Below, piece by piece: positions 7,305 through 15,482 of a DNA stretch of 36,035 nt. The notes beneath the pieces are model-generated. The model ran no database searches, was not told the DNA's origin, and worked only from the letters and a program-made list of their open reading frames with translations. Position 1 is the first letter of the stretch, and the number at the start of each line of letters is the position of its first letter. Origin of the DNA: Acidobacteriota bacterium (lineage in GTDB: Bacteria > Acidobacteriota > UBA6911 > RPQK01 > JADFOI01); assembly GCA_022562935.1 (NCBI GenBank), contig JADFOI010000022.1:1-36035 (forward strand), written 5' to 3'. The position numbers and the translations under genes were made by a program.

Positions 7305-9590
7305 TCATTGATTTTGCTGCTCCAGCGCTCTGCGCTCCTGAATCAACTCCCTTTCTTCCCTTTCTGTCCTCTCGATAAAGTCGTAGGAATTGCGCAGAGA
7401 TCTTCTAAAGTCGCGGGTCAATTCCGTGGCCGTAGGGAGATTCCGGATGACGTGGGGTGTAATGAAGAAAACCAGCTCGTTTCGCCGCTTGTTACGGGTC
7501 GTCGTTCCAAAGAGGGCGCCTATAACAGGAATTCTTCCTAAAATGGGAATTCGGTTGCGCGCCTCATCGAAACTGTCGCTGATAATACCTGCAATGGCCA
7601 CGGTCTGACCATCGCGAACGATGAGGGATGTGGAAATGGAATTCGTGTTGATGGTGGGTGTCAGTGACTGTCCTGTGGCCGAACTGACTTCAATGGCCAG
7701 ATCCATGGTGACAATACCGCTGGCGCTAATTCTGGGCAGGATCAAAAGGGTCACCCCAGTGGGACGAAACTGAATGGAATTAACGAAATTAGTTGACCCG
7801 GACTGCAGCGGGTCTCCAAAAGACGCGGTTGTGACCGGCACCTCCGCTCCTATGTTGATCTGGGCCTGCACACCATCCAGGGCCAGGATGCGGGGAGCTT
7901 CCAGGATTCGGACATTGGTCTTTGCACTCAGGGCAGTAATGATAGACCTCAACTGACGGCTTGAGCCAATAAACGCCGTGGTTGTGGCATTCAGGGTGCC
8001 ATCGACCATCGATCCTATCGTGGGGGGACCCAGGTTATTGTCTCTGGCTTCCAGAAATGCCGACACACCGTAACTGAGGTTATCTTGAAGCTCTATGGCA
8101 TAAATCTTGGCCTCGATGAGAACCTGTCTAGGGAGGACATCCAACTGCCTGATGGTCTGAAGGAGAAACTGATAGTCCCCTTCAGTGGCCTGGATGATCA
8201 GTGAGTTATTGAACTCGTTGACGACAATCTTGATGTTACCCGTTACTACAGCTCGAATATTGGATCCACTGGACATGGGACGACCCGCCAGAGTAGGTCC
8301 CAAACCACTCCCTCGAAATCTGTCCTGAGGCAATTGTTGGCGGGGGACAAAGCCCGGTTCGGTGGCCTGTGGTTGGAGTTGACCGCCCTCCGCCATGGAG
8401 GGTAGACCTGCACCATCCTGATACAACTGAGACAAAATGTTGGCGATATTGGTCGCGGTATTGTTTTCAACCTGGTAGACGAAGGTCCTGAGGTTGCTCC
8501 CGGTGGAAGGGGTATCCAGTTTCTCAATCCACTCCTGCACCTCCTGAAACACATCAGCTGAACGCGTCACCACCAGGATGCTGTTCAACCTTTCAATGGT
8601 CACCAGACGCACGCCGGCCGGGGCACCGGGGGCAAAGATATGGGCAAGATCTGCAGCGATATCGGCAGCCTGGTTGTAGCGTATGGGAACCAGATCCACC
8701 GTCGTCATGTCGAAGTATTCGGTGTCCAAAAGCCGAATCAGCTTGAGCACCTGCTCCACGTTCTGCCGGAAGTCGGTGAGAATCAGAATATTGGCGGAAG
8801 CATAATTAATCATGTTGGCGCCGTTGGACACAAAAGGCGTAATCAGTGTCACCATCTCGCTGGAGGGTATATGGTGCAAGGCAATGACATAGGTCAGGAC
8901 ACCTTCTTTCTGGATTTCTCCCGGGCCCGGTTCCTGGGGCGGGCCTATGGTGGACACCACCGGCCCCTGAGCAGCGGGCGTTGGTGGAACCGGTTGTGGG
9001 GCAGGCTGAAGCTGAGCCGCACCCGGCTGAGCTGCTCCTTCCTGCAGCTGGGAAGCTTCGGGATTGACGATCAGTTCATGAGGAATCTTGGTCGTCTCTC
9101 CCAGCGGAACGATGACATACATTCCGTCCTTCCGGACGATCCCCTGCCCATTCATCTGCAGAAGCTGTTCCAGGATCTCAAAGGCGTTCTCTCTTGGGAT
9201 TTCACCCATGGTATGGATGCTGGCCGTTCCCTGGACCCGCGGGTCGATGATGTAGGAGTATCCCAACTCCTTCATGACCGTATCGATCAGTGTGGTGAGG
9301 GGAACGTCGTTGAAGCGGAAGATCAAGCCGTTTGATGAAATCGGGAGCTGGGGAGCCGGGGTTGGAACTGGGGGAGCCTCGCTCTGCTCTGCAACGTCCT
9401 CTTCTTGGGATTCCCCTTCCTCCGCAAGTTCGCCTTCTTCTTCAAATTCTTCCTCCGCAGCAGGTTCACCTTCCTGTAATGCCTCCTGCTCGGGAGGCTC
9501 CTGGGCCTGAAGTGGAGGGGCTGCAGCAACTGGTAGACCAACAATCTGAAAGCTGAGAAGAACCATCAAAAAAGCAAAAAGTGCTCGCAT
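7305..9590 (-). CDS. gspD: type II secretion system secretin GspD
   Basis: The outer-membrane channel of the type II secretion system. The ATG at 9588-9590 is chosen because it opens directly on a signal peptide (residues 1-24); a longer frame upstream to 9698 runs into spacer. The 761-residue protein has a Glu-rich linker (31-71), an N0 domain (about 86-152), a Pro/Gln-rich linker, N1 (221-286), N2 (288-351) and N3 (357-478), which carries a long Gly/Pro/Gln insert at about 384-454. The secretin core (479-716) contains EAPRILALDGVQAQI and IPILGRIPVIGALF. A charged helical tail (720-761) may be a pilotin-binding segment. It is the last gene of the gsp operon, which is unusual. Confidence 0.95.
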   Translation of the reverse strand: MRALFAFLMVLLSFQIVGLPVAAAPPLQAQEPPEQEALQEGEPAAEEEFEEEGELAEEGESQEEDVAEQSEAPPVPTPAPQLPISSNGLIFRFNDVPLTTLIDTVMKELGYSYIIDPRVQGTASIHTMGEIPRENAFEILEQLLQMNGQGIVRKDGMYVIVPLGETTKIPHELIVNPEASQLQEGAAQPGAAQLQPAPQPVPPTPAAQGPVVSTIGPPQEPGPGEIQKEGVLTYVIALHHIPSSEMVTLITPFVSNGANMINYASANILILTDFRQNVEQVLKLIRLLDTEYFDMTTVDLVPIRYNQAADIAADLAHIFAPGAPAGVRLVTIERLNSILVVTRSADVFQEVQEWIEKLDTPSTGSNLRTFVYQVENNTATNIANILSQLYQDGAGLPSMAEGGQLQPQATEPGFVPRQQLPQDRFRGSGLGPTLAGRPMSSGSNIRAVVTGNIKIVVNEFNNSLIIQATEGDYQFLLQTIRQLDVLPRQVLIEAKIYAIELQDNLSYGVSAFLEARDNNLGPPTIGSMVDGTLNATTTAFIGSSRQLRSIITALSAKTNVRILEAPRILALDGVQAQINIGAEVPVTTASFGDPLQSGSTNFVNSIQFRPTGVTLLILPRISASGIVTMDLAIEVSSATGQSLTPTINTNSISTSLIVRDGQTVAIAGIISDSFDEARNRIPILGRIPVIGALFGTTTRNKRRNELVFFITPHVIRNLPTATELTRDFRRSLRNSYDFIERTEREERELIQERRALEQQNQ

Positions 9591-9621
9591 ATTTGTCACT
9601 CTATAAAAACATGTAAATTCT

Positions 9622-9655
9622 CGGATTCGGCACCTGAGGTGCTTCCCACATTCCG
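9622..9655. repeat. GGCACCT-type hairpin element, copy 1
   Basis: A short imperfect palindrome (core CGGCACCTGAGGTGCTTCC) lies in the 131-nt spacer between gspC and gspD. A nearly identical element, in opposite window orientation, is at 33789-33823. Both have the layout CGGAAwGTGGGArGCACCT, loop, GTGCCGAATCCG. Confidence 0.7.
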
Positions 9656-9721
9656 TGCGCCCTACACAAAACCCCTGGATCAGCTGGTTTCGAGACAATC
9701 TTTACCCGTTCGCCCCTGCGT

Positions 9722-10498
9722 TTACCGACCTTCAATGAATCGCTGAACTCCGTCATCTTGCTGAGCTCCCTGACGGGCTGGCTGAGCAGCTCCCTGCCTC
9801 CGTGCCGCGCCCGCCTGAGAAGCGCCTCCTTGACCGGACGATGCCCCAACAACGGACACTTCAAGACCTGAGCCCTCCGGCTCTTTGGCCGCGCTTGTCG
9901 TCTGTACGGCGCTGGGAGCAGAACCGACGTTGATCACCGTGACTTTCCCTGCACCCCGCCCTGCCCCTGCCGGCTTGGTGGCATCGGCCATGTCGATGAT
10001 CTCATTGCGACTTCCCCAGCGCAGTCTCATGGTCGTCTCCCCGATCTCATCCACCCAATAGCCTTGCACCAGGTCTCCAACCTCGACGCTTCGCAACTCT
10101 CCTTGCTTCTGTTTCCCCTCGAACACCGTCACCACGCCCTGCCTTTTACCCCCTACGGCTGACACACCGTGGAGCATGGGCCGGGCTGCCCACTTGGGAG
10201 GTTCCTCCAGGACCAACCCAGGGTCCTCAACCAACTGCTCTTCCTGAGACTCGAGCCGGCGTTCCTCCGCGAAGAGCGTTCTCTGGGATACCACCACAAA
10301 TTCAGAAAAAGGTCCTGGCTGCCCCATGGGCTCCACCGGGGACGGTCCTGCACTCTCACCATCCTGTTGAGCCCTAGCGACGATTCCCTCCACACTATTC
10401 CCCTGCTCGAAGCTTTCCCAGGCAGATCTGAAGCGTGTGGCAAAAATAACGACCCCCGCAAAAATCAACAAATTGATCAACACAACCCTTCGTTTCAT
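9722..10498 (-). CDS. gspC: type II secretion inner-membrane protein GspC-like (HR domain)
   Basis: A 258-residue bitopic protein. A short cytoplasmic basic N-terminus and a membrane segment (about 7-23) precede a periplasmic region. Residues about 64-172 match the homology-region (HR) layout of GspC/PulC: FVVVSQRTLFAEERR, then LHGVSAVGGKRQGVVTVFEG, then VGDLVQGYWVDEIGETTMRL. HR domains link the inner-membrane platform to secretin N0. There is no PDZ domain. Instead there is a low-complexity Ala/Gly/Gln tail (about 180-250) ending in QRFIEGR. It is immediately downstream of gspM and upstream of gspD. The C assignment rests on the HR pattern and position; 'GspN/PilP-like' is the alternative name. 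Confidence 0.78.
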   Translation of the reverse strand: MKRRVVLINLLIFAGVVIFATRFRSAWESFEQGNSVEGIVARAQQDGESAGPSPVEPMGQPGPFSEFVVVSQRTLFAEERRLESQEEQLVEDPGLVLEEPPKWAARPMLHGVSAVGGKRQGVVTVFEGKQKQGELRSVEVGDLVQGYWVDEIGETTMRLRWGSRNEIIDMADATKPAGAGRGAGKVTVINVGSAPSAVQTTSAAKEPEGSGLEVSVVGASSGQGGASQAGAARRQGAAQPARQGAQQDDGVQRFIEGR

Positions 10499-10528
10499 AT
10501 TCTGTTCCCTCTATGGATGCCCACCAGC

Positions 10529-11086
10529 CTAAGAAAGTCGAATAAAACCGGAAACATTCATGCGGGGCTGAATGCGTACCTGGTCTCTGGAACGGAGGCT
10601 ATTCAAGAAAAAATTCTCCACCAGGAGAAACTTGGAGTGAGCCGAAAGAGCGTAGAGAAAACCGGTCAACTGCGACATATCGCTGCGCAGGTTAATCTGC
10701 AGGGTGATTTTGATGTAGTTTTCACCCACTTCGCGCTCCTGCAAAGGATTGCTTCGAGTCACTTGAATACCGTTTTCAGCTGCCAGGGTGCGGACGACCT
10801 CCTCCAGCTGAATCGTGGCCAGGCTGATATCCTGTGCATCCAGCAATCTTTGACGATACCCCTTCAGAACCCTGTCCAGCTGACTCAGCTCAGATCGATA
10901 GTTTCCCTCTTCCTGAAGGACTTGAACGTATCGGCTCAGCAGCTTTTCCTTGTCCTCAAGCTCGCTTGCCACACCACTCTTGGCGTTATAGAAGGGTAAG
11001 ACGACAGCAAAGGCCAGTAGGATCACGACTCCCACTGCACCCAGGAGGGTTAAAGCTCTTTTATCTCGCTTGGAAAGTTGTCTCAT
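10529..11086 (-). CDS. gspM: type II secretion protein GspM (PilO-like)
   Basis: A 185-residue bitopic inner-membrane protein. One membrane helix (about 12-33) follows a basic cytoplasmic tail. A coiled coil (about 40-85) and a small ferredoxin-like periplasmic domain (about 95-180) follow, the GspM/PilO plan. It pairs with the C-terminal half of GspL in the assembly platform. The ATG overlaps the gspL stop as ATGA, indicating translational coupling. Confidence 0.85.
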   Translation of the reverse strand: MRQLSKRDKRALTLLGAVGVVILLAFAVVLPFYNAKSGVASELEDKEKLLSRYVQVLQEEGNYRSELSQLDRVLKGYRQRLLDAQDISLATIQLEEVVRTLAAENGIQVTRSNPLQEREVGENYIKITLQINLRSDMSQLTGFLYALSAHSKFLLVENFFLNSLRSRDQVRIQPRMNVSGFIRLS

Positions 11087-12507
11087 TTTACAATCTCTTC
11101 TGAATCACTCTCCTGGAAAGTGGCCTCGAAACTGAACTTCTCCCGGTTCGGCATGGTCCGATCAGGAGTGATATAGCGCGACTCCACGGCTTCCAGGTAT
11201 GGGGAATCGAGCAAAGTTTTCAAGAGGGTCGAAGCGGAAGAAGAAAAACCGGTCATGCTGATCCGATTGCCCTGAATATTCAGGTTTTGCAAAAAAGAAT
11301 TCTCGGGGATTCTTTCCGTCAATACCTTCAGCACCAAAAGAACCTTCTGTTGGCCCGTGATGAGCGTACGGAGTTCATCCAACTCAGCCTGGCGCTCGTC
11401 CCGCTGACTCCTGAGGGTCATGGTCTCATCCACCCGAGCCTGGAGTGCTTCAATCTGAGCTTCAACCTGGCCAAGAAGCTGCCGCTGCTGAACATATTCT
11501 CGGGCTGTGACGGCAAGACCCATGATCACCAATAATCCGACCAGCAAAAGCGTCGTTACCAGGCTTGGCCTTTCTGCAATCACGCGCTTCTCGGGAGGAA
11601 TGAGGTTCAATTTACCGGGCCGGGACTTGCTGGTCCCGGATATGGCAAGTCCAATGGCACCCAGCCAGCCACTCATATCGGAATCCCCTGAATCTCCGCT
11701 TCGTGTCAGGTTCAGCTTCTCGGACAGAAGTTCACAATCACCAAATTTGGCACGGAAGTCGTCAATGAAAGCACCTGCCAACGGGCCACTCAGATAGATT
11801 TTCTCAAGCCCCTCATCCGCCAGCTCCAGATGAGCGAAGAATCGCTCCAGTTCCTGGAGCAGTCTTTCAAAGCTCAAATCATCCTGAGAGAGCAGTACCT
11901 TCTTGGAGAGGAATTTCTCGAGGCCCCCTACCAGGACGAACTCCACTCCGTCAGGAGCCAGATCCACCACCAGAGAGGGGTGCGTCTTAGGGTAGCTATC
12001 CTGGTGAGCTGAAAAGACATGCAACAGCCCCACACTGGAGACACGAATGGCGGCAGGGTAAAGATTCAGTTCATGGAACAGATCCAGGCATTCATCCAAG
12101 AAGGGCTTGGGAACCATAAGGGTCTGAAGCACGATCTTCTTCGTTTCCACATTTCTTTCCAGGACAATGTAGTCGCAATACGATTGTCCCTCTTCGACCG
12201 GCTGAAATTTCTCCACCTGAAAACGCACCACCTGGTCCAGATTCTCTTCCACATCCAGTGGCAGTTCGATCTGGCGAATCACCACCTGATCTCGAGGTAG
12301 ACCCAGAATGACATTCTGGCGGTCAAATCCGCTGGCTTCCGCAAATTGTTGAACCCAGGCGTAAAGATCCGAATGGGGCAATTCCTTATAGTGTTCCACC
12401 ACGGCGCAATCCCTCAAAACGTAGCCCTGAAGGCCTTTGGCAACAGTGGCAAACACCAAACTGTTCCCTCGAATCTGAACTCCTACAGCGGAATCTAGGT
12501 TAAACAT
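11083..12507 (-). CDS. gspL: type II secretion platform protein GspL (PilM-PilN-type)
   Basis: A 474-residue protein joining the two functions that PilM and PilN perform in type IV pili. Residues 1-291 are a cytoplasmic actin-like domain (opening VGVQIRGNSLVFA, and VVDLAPDGVEFVLV as the second phosphate-type loop). LNLIPPE at 300-306 is the PilN-type signature just before the membrane helix (about 316-334). A coiled coil (338-380) and a ferredoxin-like periplasmic domain (385-470) follow. It should recruit the GspE ATPase and bind GspM. An octamer repeat ends 5 nt before the ATG, so there is no normal ribosome-binding site. Confidence 0.9.
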   Translation of the reverse strand: MFNLDSAVGVQIRGNSLVFATVAKGLQGYVLRDCAVVEHYKELPHSDLYAWVQQFAEASGFDRQNVILGLPRDQVVIRQIELPLDVEENLDQVVRFQVEKFQPVEEGQSYCDYIVLERNVETKKIVLQTLMVPKPFLDECLDLFHELNLYPAAIRVSSVGLLHVFSAHQDSYPKTHPSLVVDLAPDGVEFVLVGGLEKFLSKKVLLSQDDLSFERLLQELERFFAHLELADEGLEKIYLSGPLAGAFIDDFRAKFGDCELLSEKLNLTRSGDSGDSDMSGWLGAIGLAISGTSKSRPGKLNLIPPEKRVIAERPSLVTTLLLVGLLVIMGLAVTAREYVQQRQLLGQVEAQIEALQARVDETMTLRSQRDERQAELDELRTLITGQQKVLLVLKVLTERIPENSFLQNLNIQGNRISMTGFSSSASTLLKTLLDSPYLEAVESRYITPDRTMPNREKFSFEATFQESDSEEIVK

Positions 12508-12511
12508 GGGC

Positions 12512-12555
12512 TCGTGCTTTCGTGCGGTCGTGCGGTTGTGCGGTCGTGCGGTTGT
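12512..12555. repeat. octamer tandem repeat (CGTGCGGT) in the gspL leader
   Basis: About five degenerate 8-bp units fill the space before gspL. In gspL sense they read GCACGACC / GCACAACC / GCACGAAA and end 5 nt before the ATG. Related units lie at 28264-28288, 33666-33719 and 33869-33899, each upstream of a gene and in its sense. Confidence 0.85.
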
Positions 12556-12587
12556 AAACTCATTGTTGATCTTTTCCCGAATTCTCG

Positions 12588-13583
12588 TTACAGCTCGATA
12601 TTGGCTTCATTCCAGTACAGTACGGTGTAGCCTTTGGGAGAGGTGGGCAGAATTTGGACCACGCAGCGAATCCGGCTGACCACTTCTGAATCAGGCAAAT
12701 GCCCATCACTGATTAAAGTATATACATTGGAACGGACGGTGGAGAGAAGCCTGCCGGCCTCAGTAGAAATCCCCGGGATCTTCTCCATGACCTCTGTGAT
12801 ATTCAGAAAAGGAGCCTCCTGTCTCATGGCGTAGATGAGCTCGGCCGCCTCACGGTCCAATCCTGGAACGGCAGCCAAAACAGGGACGGAGGCTGAATTC
12901 ACATTGATCCGATTAATACTGGCAAAGGTGGTCAAGTACTTCTGCAGACCGTAGTACTCGACCTGTTCACCGCTCTCGGTCGTTCCCTTGCGACCATAGT
13001 AAATTTCCGGGGTGATGCCTCGAACCAGGAGAAGTTCCTCTGGAACATCCAAGGGTCCGTTCTTGGCGAAATGAGGCTTAGGAAGTGACTGATAATAGTC
13101 ACTCTCGGCGCCATTCAGTCGATGCAAATCATCCCGATCCCTCCAATCCTCTATCGAATCGGTGATGATCTGGGCCTCCTGTTCCTCGATTCCCACTCCG
13201 ATCAAGAGATTGTAAAGCAGATAGTTGGGGGCCAGATTCACGTTAATCTTCCCAGTCTCGTCGATGATCTGCACGCTGGCGCTACCGCCCCCCATCACCA
13301 ACTCCACAGAACCGGTGAGAACCGGGGGAAGAGATTGAAAGCCCTCCTCTCGCCGTCGCTGAAGTTGAGCGAAGACGGACTGTGATTCGATCACTTTGTA
13401 AATGGCATACTCAATGCCGGCACGCGACAGGTAGTAGGATTCCTTTTGATCCACCACATTGCGGGCCGCATTGACTTCTGTGCGAATCGAAGCTGAAAAG
13501 GAGACGGCCAATAGACTCATGGCCACCATGACCCACAGCACCATGATCAAAATTGCACCGGCCTGTTGACGATCTCGTTTCAT
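12588..13583 (-). CDS. gspK: type II secretion minor pseudopilin GspK
   Basis: A 331-residue minor pseudopilin that caps the pseudopilus tip with I and J. The ATG at 13581-13583 is chosen. It starts 1 nt after the gspJ stop and gives a short basic leader MKRDRQQAG, processed by prepilin peptidase before AILIMVLWVMVAMSLL. The position equivalent to Glu5 is not acidic, which is normal for GspK. The large alpha domain typical of K (about 110-230) contains SIEDWRDRDDLHRLNGAE, whose aspartates fit the calcium site known in GspK. A late INRINVNSASVPVLAAVPG region is helix-hairpin-helix-like. The in-frame extension to 13682 runs back into gspJ and is rejected. Confidence 0.9.
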   Translation of the reverse strand: MKRDRQQAGAILIMVLWVMVAMSLLAVSFSASIRTEVNAARNVVDQKESYYLSRAGIEYAIYKVIESQSVFAQLQRRREEGFQSLPPVLTGSVELVMGGGSASVQIIDETGKINVNLAPNYLLYNLLIGVGIEEQEAQIITDSIEDWRDRDDLHRLNGAESDYYQSLPKPHFAKNGPLDVPEELLLVRGITPEIYYGRKGTTESGEQVEYYGLQKYLTTFASINRINVNSASVPVLAAVPGLDREAAELIYAMRQEAPFLNITEVMEKIPGISTEAGRLLSTVRSNVYTLISDGHLPDSEVVSRIRCVVQILPTSPKGYTVLYWNEANIEL

Positions 13584-13584
13584 A

Positions 13585-14415
13585 CTATCGACCTTGAATG
13601 AATCGCTGCATTCCCTGCCGAAATTGACTTCCAGTAAAACTGGCATTGATGGGCACAAGGATATGGTTCTCGTCATAGTCAATCCTTATGGCCAGGGGAA
13701 TAGCCAACAATTCTTCTCCGTTCCAGGAATCAAACCAGTCATAACTCTGCGATTGAGGATCGAATCCGTAATATTGAAAGCTCAAATCCACAATATCCTC
13801 GATCAGTGCGAGGGGAGTCCGGGTCGGAGGGTCAAGCATGGACATGAAGCTCTCCAAGCCCATGTAGGAAGCTTCGGCAGCTCCCAGATAGGTATTGCCC
13901 CATTCATCCTGGGCGAGCCCGTAATGCACGATGGTGAGTCCGGGATTTTCCTGCAGCATCAAAGGCGCCACGGTGGCAAAAGTGACCGCCTCTGAAGTCC
14001 CGGAAAACAAAGGCATCTGAGCAAAAACGCGCGTCTGTTGCGTCTGTTGTGCGTCAGCTGCCTGAAGATCCAGAAAAGAAGCGGAAGGTCGGACAGGAAA
14101 CAGGGAACCGATCTGCCGTTTGATCAGATCCTGAAGGACCCGTTTCCGAGCTTCCACGTCCAGGCGTTCCTGACTTTTCTCATAACTGTTCAAGCTCATC
14201 CGAAAAGAGGAGAAAATAAGGCCAGACATTAACCCCAGAATCGTGAAAGCGATGATGACTTCCAGGAGTGTAAAACCGGAGGAAGCTGACAGCGGACGAC
14301 GGGAGGCGAAGCAGGAACGGCGGACCACAGACCACAGACCGCAGACCGCAGACCGCAGACCGCAGACCGCAACAGCGGATCGGGGCATGGACCGAGCTGA
14401 CGCAACGCGATTCAA
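13585..14415 (-). CDS. gspJ: type II secretion minor pseudopilin GspJ
   Basis: A minor pseudopilin with the N-terminal helix SSG|FTLLEVIIAFTILGL, carrying Glu5 and a prepilin-peptidase site, and a beta-rich globular domain. The TTG at 14413-14415 overlaps the gspI stop as TTGA and would couple translation. That start makes an unusually long leader of about 46 residues, of which about 17 (positions 14323-14371) are the translation of a 7-bp tandem repeat. An in-frame GTG just beyond the repeat would give a leader of about 17 residues, which is more normal. The start is therefore open. The C-terminus QRFIQGR closely matches that of GspC. Confidence 0.88.
   Translation of the reverse strand: MNRVASARSMPRSAVAVCGLRSAVCGLWSVVRRSCFASRRPLSASSGFTLLEVIIAFTILGLMSGLIFSSFRMSLNSYEKSQERLDVEARKRVLQDLIKRQIGSLFPVRPSASFLDLQAADAQQTQQTRVFAQMPLFSGTSEAVTFATVAPLMLQENPGLTIVHYGLAQDEWGNTYLGAAEASYMGLESFMSMLDPPTRTPLALIEDIVDLSFQYYGFDPQSQSYDWFDSWNGEELLAIPLAIRIDYDENHILVPINASFTGSQFRQGMQRFIQGR
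14323..14371. repeat. seven-unit heptamer repeat inside gspJ leader
   Basis: Exact 7-bp periodicity: two units GACCACA then five units GACCGCA. It lies inside the open frame at the gspJ 5' end and is translated there as a 7-residue period (AVCGLRS). The same units occur in scattered form at 24357-24375, 35877-35894 and 36007-36020. Confidence 0.95.
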
Positions 14416-14873
14416 AAGCCTCTCCCGAAGAGCTGTCTAACGGCATCAGCCGGCGTCCGTGGCCCGGTCCCCGGTTCACTGGGAACGGTCTTCAAGCACA
14501 CCGTCCTGTAAAGCTTACCATGGGCGTCGTTCTTAAAGTGCACATCCACACGCACACTGAGTAAATTCACCGGCGGCTCAACGATATCGATCATAAGATT
14601 CTGCTCAGGCTCCTCCCAATCGCTTACTTCCGCCGTGTAGGAAAACTCCTCATCCAGATCGCCGGAGAAACTCGTTGGCCCCTGGATACTCTGGTCACTG
14701 AGAATCTCATTCATCACATTTTCAGCATGATTCATGGCCTGATGGGCCAGATCGATACGGCGAATGTTATTGAGTCCTTCCGAGAAGATCTGCATCACCA
14801 CCGATACCGTGATGCCCAGAATGGCCAGTGCCACAACGATCTCTAAAAGTGTAAATCCGTTGGTTCGTTTCAT
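14412..14873 (-). CDS. gspI: type II secretion minor pseudopilin GspI
   Basis: A 153-residue pseudopilin with leader MKRTNG and mature start FTLLEIVVALAILGI, including Glu5. The body has the short beta domain expected of I. The ATG at 14871-14873 is chosen because it gives a normal 6-residue leader; a frame reaching 14900 only translates part of the REP-like palindrome that starts 6 nt upstream. No Shine-Dalgarno is present, since the palindrome occupies its place. The stop overlaps the gspJ start. Confidence 0.9.
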   Translation of the reverse strand: MKRTNGFTLLEIVVALAILGITVSVVMQIFSEGLNNIRRIDLAHQAMNHAENVMNEILSDQSIQGPTSFSGDLDEEFSYTAEVSDWEEPEQNLMIDIVEPPVNLLSVRVDVHFKNDAHGKLYRTVCLKTVPSEPGTGPRTPADAVRQLFGRGF

Positions 14874-14878
14874 AACAG

Positions 14879-14938
14879 AGAGTTTGGGGACAGTCCCCAA
14901 ACTCTGGGAGAATTTTTAGGACAGTCCCCAAATTCTCC
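14879..14938. repeat. REP-like palindrome before gspI
   Basis: A 13-bp perfect inverted repeat (14879-14891 against 14893-14905, 1-nt centre) is followed by a second inverted pair (14907-14914 against 14931-14938). The core TTTGGGGACAGTCCCCAAA is close to the element at 42-101. It replaces the leader of gspI inside the secretion operon. Confidence 0.85.
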
Positions 14939-14967
14939 GTTATTCTTTCGCATCAGTCGCTCTCTTG

Positions 14968-15008
14968 GTCTGTCGTCTCTTGTCTGTTGTCAGCTGTCAG
15001 CTGTCAGC
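14968..15008. repeat. heptamer repeat overlapping the gspH stop
   Basis: A tandem CTGTCAG-type heptamer. In gspH sense it reads CTGACAG, CTGACAG, CTGACAA, and it supplies the last codons (Ala-Asp-Ser) and the TGA of gspH. Confidence 0.85.
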
Positions 15009-15482
15009 CTCCTCCTTGAGTACCCTGGAGAACCCGGTAATGGGATCCACCCAGATCTTCATTTCTCTGCCCGTCTCGAGCTTTAAAGTAAAAAGCGCTC
15101 CTGAACTTCTTCCGTTGGCATAAAAATTAATCCTCAATGGGAATTCCGCCTTCTCACTGTGCACGGAAACTCCTTCCGGAAAGTCAAATTTCCTAATCTC
15201 TTGCTCGAACTCGTTGGCAAAGATGTAATAGTCGGAGACGGTCTCATCTTCCTCCTTTTTGAGGATAACGCGGAACACCTTTTGTTTGGCAATGGCCTGG
15301 GATCGCGCATGTCTCATTCGTGTGATCAAATCGCGCCCGGAAGTTTCCAACCGCAGCCCCCTCAATCCTCTTGAAAAGGAGGGCATCATAATGCCAGCTG
15401 CCAGCGCTACCAACACCAAAACAACGATCAACTCGAGGAGGCTGAAGCCCTTCTTACTCCCACGAGTTAATGTCCGCATCAT
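14997..15482 (-). CDS. gspH: type II secretion minor pseudopilin GspH
   Basis: A 161-residue minor pseudopilin. The leader MMRTLTRGSKKG precedes FSLLELIVVLVLVALAAG, with Glu5 and a prepilin-peptidase site; the mature part keeps the small H-type beta domain. The start is set by a strong GGAGG 8 nt before the ATG at 15480-15482. The gene overlaps the gspG end by 29 nt in another frame, implying coupling. The long upstream extension (to 15788) is only a shadow of gspG. The C-terminal ADS and the stop come from the heptamer repeat. Confidence 0.9.
   Translation of the reverse strand: MMRTLTRGSKKGFSLLELIVVLVLVALAAGIMMPSFSRGLRGLRLETSGRDLITRMRHARSQAIAKQKVFRVILKKEEDETVSDYYIFANEFEQEIRKFDFPEGVSVHSEKAEFPLRINFYANGRSSGALFTLKLETGREMKIWVDPITGFSRVLKEEADS

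Noticed and set aside
8640-9335. 231-codon plus-strand open frame opposite gspD
   Set aside because: It is an antisense shadow of the secretin gene with no family features.
14323-14371. Regular short repeats suggesting a CRISPR array
   Set aside because: Units are 7 bp with no spacers and no cas genes; these are tandem heptamers.
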